From Clostridiales bacterium (GTDB taxonomy: Bacteria > Bacillota > Clostridia > Lachnospirales > Lachnospiraceae), in NCBI GenBank assembly GCA_015655565.1, contig JAATEU010000321.1, positions 1-7,452 on the forward strand: DNA of 7,452 nt, in the 5' to 3' direction. The stretch's first letter is position 1, and every line of letters starts with the position of its first letter. The notes under the pieces were generated by a model. That model was not told the DNA's origin, did no database searches, and saw nothing but the letters and a program-made list of their open reading frames with translations. Position numbers and translations under genes: made by a program. This document shows positions 5,584 to 7,452 of the stretch, piece after piece.

Positions 5584-6356
5584 AAGGCTATACCTCCTGC
5601 CACAAAAGAATAAAATGCCATCCCAATACCAATCCCGGCCGCTGTAGAAGTTGCAGAAACAAAGGCTTCAATAGCCCTGGCACCGCCTGACATATAATCT
5701 CCCTGCAAGGTATCCCTGATTGCATTGGTAATAGCCACTCCCGGTAACAACGGCATAACAGACCCACCAATCAGGGTGTCCAGCTGGATGGCTGAGCCAA
5801 ATTTGTACAAAAAAAACATGCTGTTAAAAGCTATTAAAATAGAAGCCACCAGATTCTTAACAAATGAATTAATTTTAACCTTCCTTGTAATAATTAGAAT
5901 TACTACAATCAGGCTTCCGTTCAGACCTGCTATAATACTGTTTAACCAATCACCGCCCAATAGAATTGTAAAGGCTAATGAAGCCAGCATGGTGCAAAGG
6001 TAATTTGCAATTCTGCTGTTTTGCTCCCTGTTTTTAATATTTTTTAATTCATCATACGCTTCTTCCAAAGTGATTGTTCCATTGCACAATTTTCTTGATA
6101 CATTATTGGTTTCATATATATGGGAAATGTTGATAATCCGGTTGTCCACTCTCTTTACAACAGTTATGGAATCAATATTAGAATCTCCCAACGTTAAAAA
6201 AATACCCGTAGGTGTTACGAAGGTCTCCGTCTTTTCAAAACCGGATATCTTTAATATTCTGCACATGGTGTCTTCCACCCGGTAAGTTTCCGCCCCTCCT
6301 GACAGCATGATTTCACCGGCCAGCATGGCAGTATCTACTAATAGTTTATAATTCAT
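5580..6356 (-). CDS. Threonine/serine exporter, large subunit (YjjP-like, ThrE_1)
   Basis: A 258-residue membrane protein matching the N-terminal half of ThrE (DUF1212/ThrE_1, PF06738). Seen: a cytosolic part of about 115 residues with the family motifs GGAETYRVEDTM at 20-31 and TPTGIFLTL at 48-56, then about five membrane helices from residue 117, with the core MPLLPGVAITNAIRDTLQGD at 201-220 and GGARAIEA at 224-231. It likely exports threonine, serine or a related small compound together with the overlapping small subunit. ATG at 6356 is the only possible start, because a stop lies three codons upstream in frame. Its GGAG (6368-6371) is 11 bases away, longer than ideal, and a 5-codon overlapping frame lies between (6346-6363). 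A weak -10 TATAGT (6442-6447) lies upstream. Confidence 0.88.
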   Translation of the reverse strand: MNYKLLVDTAMLAGEIMLSGGAETYRVEDTMCRILKISGFEKTETFVTPTGIFLTLGDSNIDSITVVKRVDNRIINISHIYETNNVSRKLCNGTITLEEAYDELKNIKNREQNSRIANYLCTMLASLAFTILLGGDWLNSIIAGLNGSLIVVILIITRKVKINSFVKNLVASILIAFNSMFFLYKFGSAIQLDTLIGGSVMPLLPGVAITNAIRDTLQGDYMSGGARAIEAFVSATSTAAGIGIGMAFYSFVAGGIAL

Positions 6357-6363
6357 ATGCCAT
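6346..6363 (-). other. Five-codon minicistron overlapping the exporter start (possible)
   Basis: ATG GCA TAT GAA TTA TAA (MAYEL) starts at 6363, 4 bases after the GGAG at 6368-6371, and stops inside the exporter gene, whose ATG is at 6356 in another frame. Ribosomes may load here and re-start, or the frame may be chance. Not supported by anything else. Confidence 0.2.
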
Positions 6364-6442
6364 TAAACTCCATTCTGTAAATATGAACGAAAATGTTAAC
6401 AAATAATTTTTATTATCTTCATACTTTACTCATAATTTAAAA

Positions 6443-6478
6443 CTATAATGGATCTAAGAAAGTGAAAATAAGCCACAC
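6443..6478 (-). other. Possible 11-residue leader ORF upstream of the exporter genes
   Basis: A GTG at 6478 with a strong binding site, GGGGAGG at 6484-6490, 5 bases upstream, codes MWLIFTFLDPL and stops at 6443. The spacing is ideal, but the frame is tiny, and the same bases read on the other strand make the CU-rich part of a candidate small RNA. Low confidence. Confidence 0.22.
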
Positions 6479-6541
6479 TCTTTCCTCCCCATATTAATAT
6501 AAATTGAGTTAGCGGCAAATAAATTTTATCTGCCGCTTTTC
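6444..6541 (+). ncRNA. Candidate small RNA with CU-rich segment and terminator
   Basis: A perfect -10 TATAAT (6444-6449) without a good -35 is followed by GAAAGTG (6458-6464), which can pair with CACTCTTTC (6476-6484), an unpaired TCCTCCCC (6483-6490) complementary to a ribosome binding site, and a hairpin AGCGGCA 6511-6517 with TGCCGCT 6531-6537 that is followed by TTTT. The RNA would be about 85 nt from near 6456. There is no plus-strand gene nearby for this terminator to serve. The case rests on layout alone. Confidence 0.3.
6511..6540 (+). terminator. Plus-strand hairpin with T-run, no known gene upstream
   Basis: AGCGGCA (6511-6517) pairs perfectly with TGCCGCT (6531-6537), 7 bp, and the T-run of TTTT (6537-6540) then CTCTT follows only on the plus strand. 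In the minus direction no T-run follows. It is either the end of an unannotated plus-strand transcript or a barrier to antisense transcription. Confidence 0.55.
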
Positions 6542-6549
6542 TCTTACAT

Positions 6550-6589
6550 AAAAAAAGACAAGTCATACTATATTTTATGTTGACTCGTC
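6550..6589 (-). terminator. Rho-independent terminator of the PH-domain gene
   Basis: On the minus strand GACGAGTCA (6581-6589) pairs with TGACTTGTC (6557-6565), 9 bp with one G-T wobble, followed directly by seven T (6550-6556). A flanking AAAG extends the stem. It lies 21 bases past the stop codon of the PH-domain gene. Confidence 0.88.
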
Positions 6590-6609
6590 CTTTCCATAAT
6601 TATTCATAA

Positions 6610-6987
6610 CTATTCAGCCGTAATATCACCCATATCCATATCAGTATTGTCAATATCCATCGTATGCAGAGTTCTTCTCTTTCTTCTGGCTTCTTCCGAA
6701 GCATTCATAAGGAAATCCTTAATTACGCCCGCATTCTTGATATGCAATAATTTCAGTTCCGGATGAGTTGTATCTCCAGTGTAGCAAGTCACTGTTCCTA
6801 ACTTGAATATCCTTTCCATAAAACTCCTGGTCAATTTAACATCCTGTACCTTATACATATAAGCATCATCCACGGTAATACTAAGGTAACCGCTTGTAAT
6901 TGTAATCTTTTCATCCGATATGGCATAAGTAGTAAAACAAATCGGTAATGCCAGGAACTTTGTTCTCTTCTTTTCTACATAAATCAT
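6610..6987 (-). CDS. Bacterial PH-domain protein (bPH_2/YdbS-like)
   Basis: A 125-residue protein. Seen: residues about 14-95 follow the bacterial pleckstrin-homology pattern of the YdbS/bPH_2 family (PF03703): ISDEKITITSGYLSITVDDAYMYKVQDVKLTRSFMERIFKLGTVTCYTGD, with the 'tGlls...ip...iqdv.l.qsl..rl...GtV' steps. No membrane helix is obvious, so it may be a soluble or peripheral version of the family. After 95 comes a basic RRKRR (about 101-106) and an Asp/Met-rich tail ending DMGDITAE. ATG at 6987 has AAGGAG at 6995-7000, 7 bases upstream. It is 22 bases downstream of the Ig-like protein gene, so they form an operon ended by the terminator at 6550-6589. Its function is unknown. Its last 15 bases with the stop repeat a sequence in the 1343-1357 element. 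Confidence 0.82.
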   Translation of the reverse strand: MIYVEKKRTKFLALPICFTTYAISDEKITITSGYLSITVDDAYMYKVQDVKLTRSFMERIFKLGTVTCYTGDTTHPELKLLHIKNAGVIKDFLMNASEEARRKRRTLHTMDIDNTDMDMGDITAE

Positions 6988-7009
6988 CGTTTCGCTCCTT
7001 TGGATAATA

Positions 7010-7452
7010 TTATTGATTGAACTCTAAAACTGTAGTTTTATCTTCCTCTGTTATTTCAAGCACCGTATTTGACATATCAACATCCTGTGGTACCTCAAAT
7101 AAAATTACAGCTTTTTTTGTCTTACCGGCAGCAATATCGAGATTTATATACTGAATATCATTATTAAGCAGAGTCATCATAGGTTTATATAGGATGCCGT
7201 TACTATTTAACCGATATTTCAATTCAAATTTATTTAAATTAAAATTCCGGGACTTATTCGTTGTATTCTTTACATCAAAAGAAATAACCAATAATTTTTT
7301 ATCTTTGTTTGTTTCTATTGTAAAATAATCATTTTCATCAGAATAACTATCATGGAATTTATAATCCGAATAAGTTATACTATAGTTACTTTGACCAATA
7401 TAATAAGCCATACCGGCAAAACTGACAATATTATCTTTATTATTATTTTTTG
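7010..7452 (-). CDS. Ig-like (DUF4352-type) protein, 3' part (runs off right edge)
   Basis: The C-terminal ~146 residues of a protein whose frame stays open to the right edge. Seen: a single beta-sandwich-like domain with KDKKLLVISFDVKNTTNKSR, then FELKYRLNSNG, and the end IAAGKTKKAVILFEVPQDVD, which fits the DUF4352/telomere-repeat-factor-like Ig fold found in secreted lipoproteins of Gram-positive bacteria ('vvvVeVtVkNts', then 'l..G.t..g.lvFevp'). Upstream is a short Asn/Lys-rich stretch (NNNKD). An internal ATG at 7411 exists but has no ribosome binding site, so I read the gene as entering from outside. The signal peptide, if any, lies outside the window. It sits 22 bases before the PH-domain gene. 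Its partner and role are unknown. Confidence 0.75.
   Translation of the reverse strand, partial: KNNNKDNIVSFAGMAYYIGQSNYSITYSDYKFHDSYSDENDYFTIETNKDKKLLVISFDVKNTTNKSRNFNLNKFELKYRLNSNGILYKPMMTLLNNDIQYINLDIAAGKTKKAVILFEVPQDVDMSNTVLEITEEDKTTVLEFNQ

Noticed and set aside
5588..6285. Frames on both strands within the exporter gene
   Set aside because: Shadows of the ThrE-type gene; no start signals or family similarity.
6491..6500. ATATTAATAT palindrome as an operator
   Set aside because: Short AT-only palindromes are expected by chance in this AT-rich spacer.
1..7452. CRISPR array, tRNA, rRNA or transposase
   Set aside because: No regularly spaced repeats, no cloverleaf-like sequence, and no transposase or integrase motif was seen on either strand.

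Overview
The window looks like chromosomal DNA of a low-GC Gram-positive anaerobe, most likely a Clostridia member of the Lachnospiraceae type (inference, no tool used). The grounds are AT-rich spacers, strong AGGAG-type ribosome binding sites, TTG and GTG starts, a diderm-independent lipoprotein signal on a solute-binding protein, a standalone LiaF-type protein, and a split ThrE-type exporter. Almost everything is coded on the minus strand; the exception is mntP at 2639-3208.

Layout, left to right: (1) 1-1540 is an amino-acid ABC uptake unit read leftward, with a strong promoter (about 1512-1539), a ~200-nt leader holding a 142-bp inverted-repeat element, a family 3 substrate-binding lipoprotein (429-1304), an intercistronic stem-loop, and the start of the membrane permease (279 to the left edge and beyond). 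(2) 1651-2476 holds a small LiaF-like protein gene and, just upstream, a decayed fragment of an ABC ATPase. (3) 2500-3208 is mntP, a manganese efflux pump, with its own leader on the plus strand. It converges on the next block at a bidirectional terminator (3226-3266). (4) 3265-5014 is a leftward cluster: a histidine phosphatase with an RHF motif, the rRNA methyltransferase rlmH, and a second, canonical RHG histidine phosphatase. (5) 5161-6356 is a translationally coupled pair coding the two halves of a ThrE-type threonine/serine exporter. (6) 6610-7452 is a PH-domain protein gene preceded by the 3' part of a gene for an Ig-like (DUF4352-type) secreted or surface protein, with a clear terminator at 6550-6589.

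Most genes are ordinary housekeeping or transport functions, and I see no large undescribed system. The parts that deserve a second look are non-coding or structural. They are the 142-bp inverted-repeat element sitting inside the binding-protein leader, 15 bases of which recur exactly at the stop codon of the PH-domain gene; the 51-bp repeats that lengthen the lipoprotein linker and seem to derive from the start of its own binding domain; the mntP leader, which is structured but lacks the usual manganese riboswitch motif; and a possible small RNA at about 6456-6541 with a CU-rich segment and an orphan plus-strand terminator.
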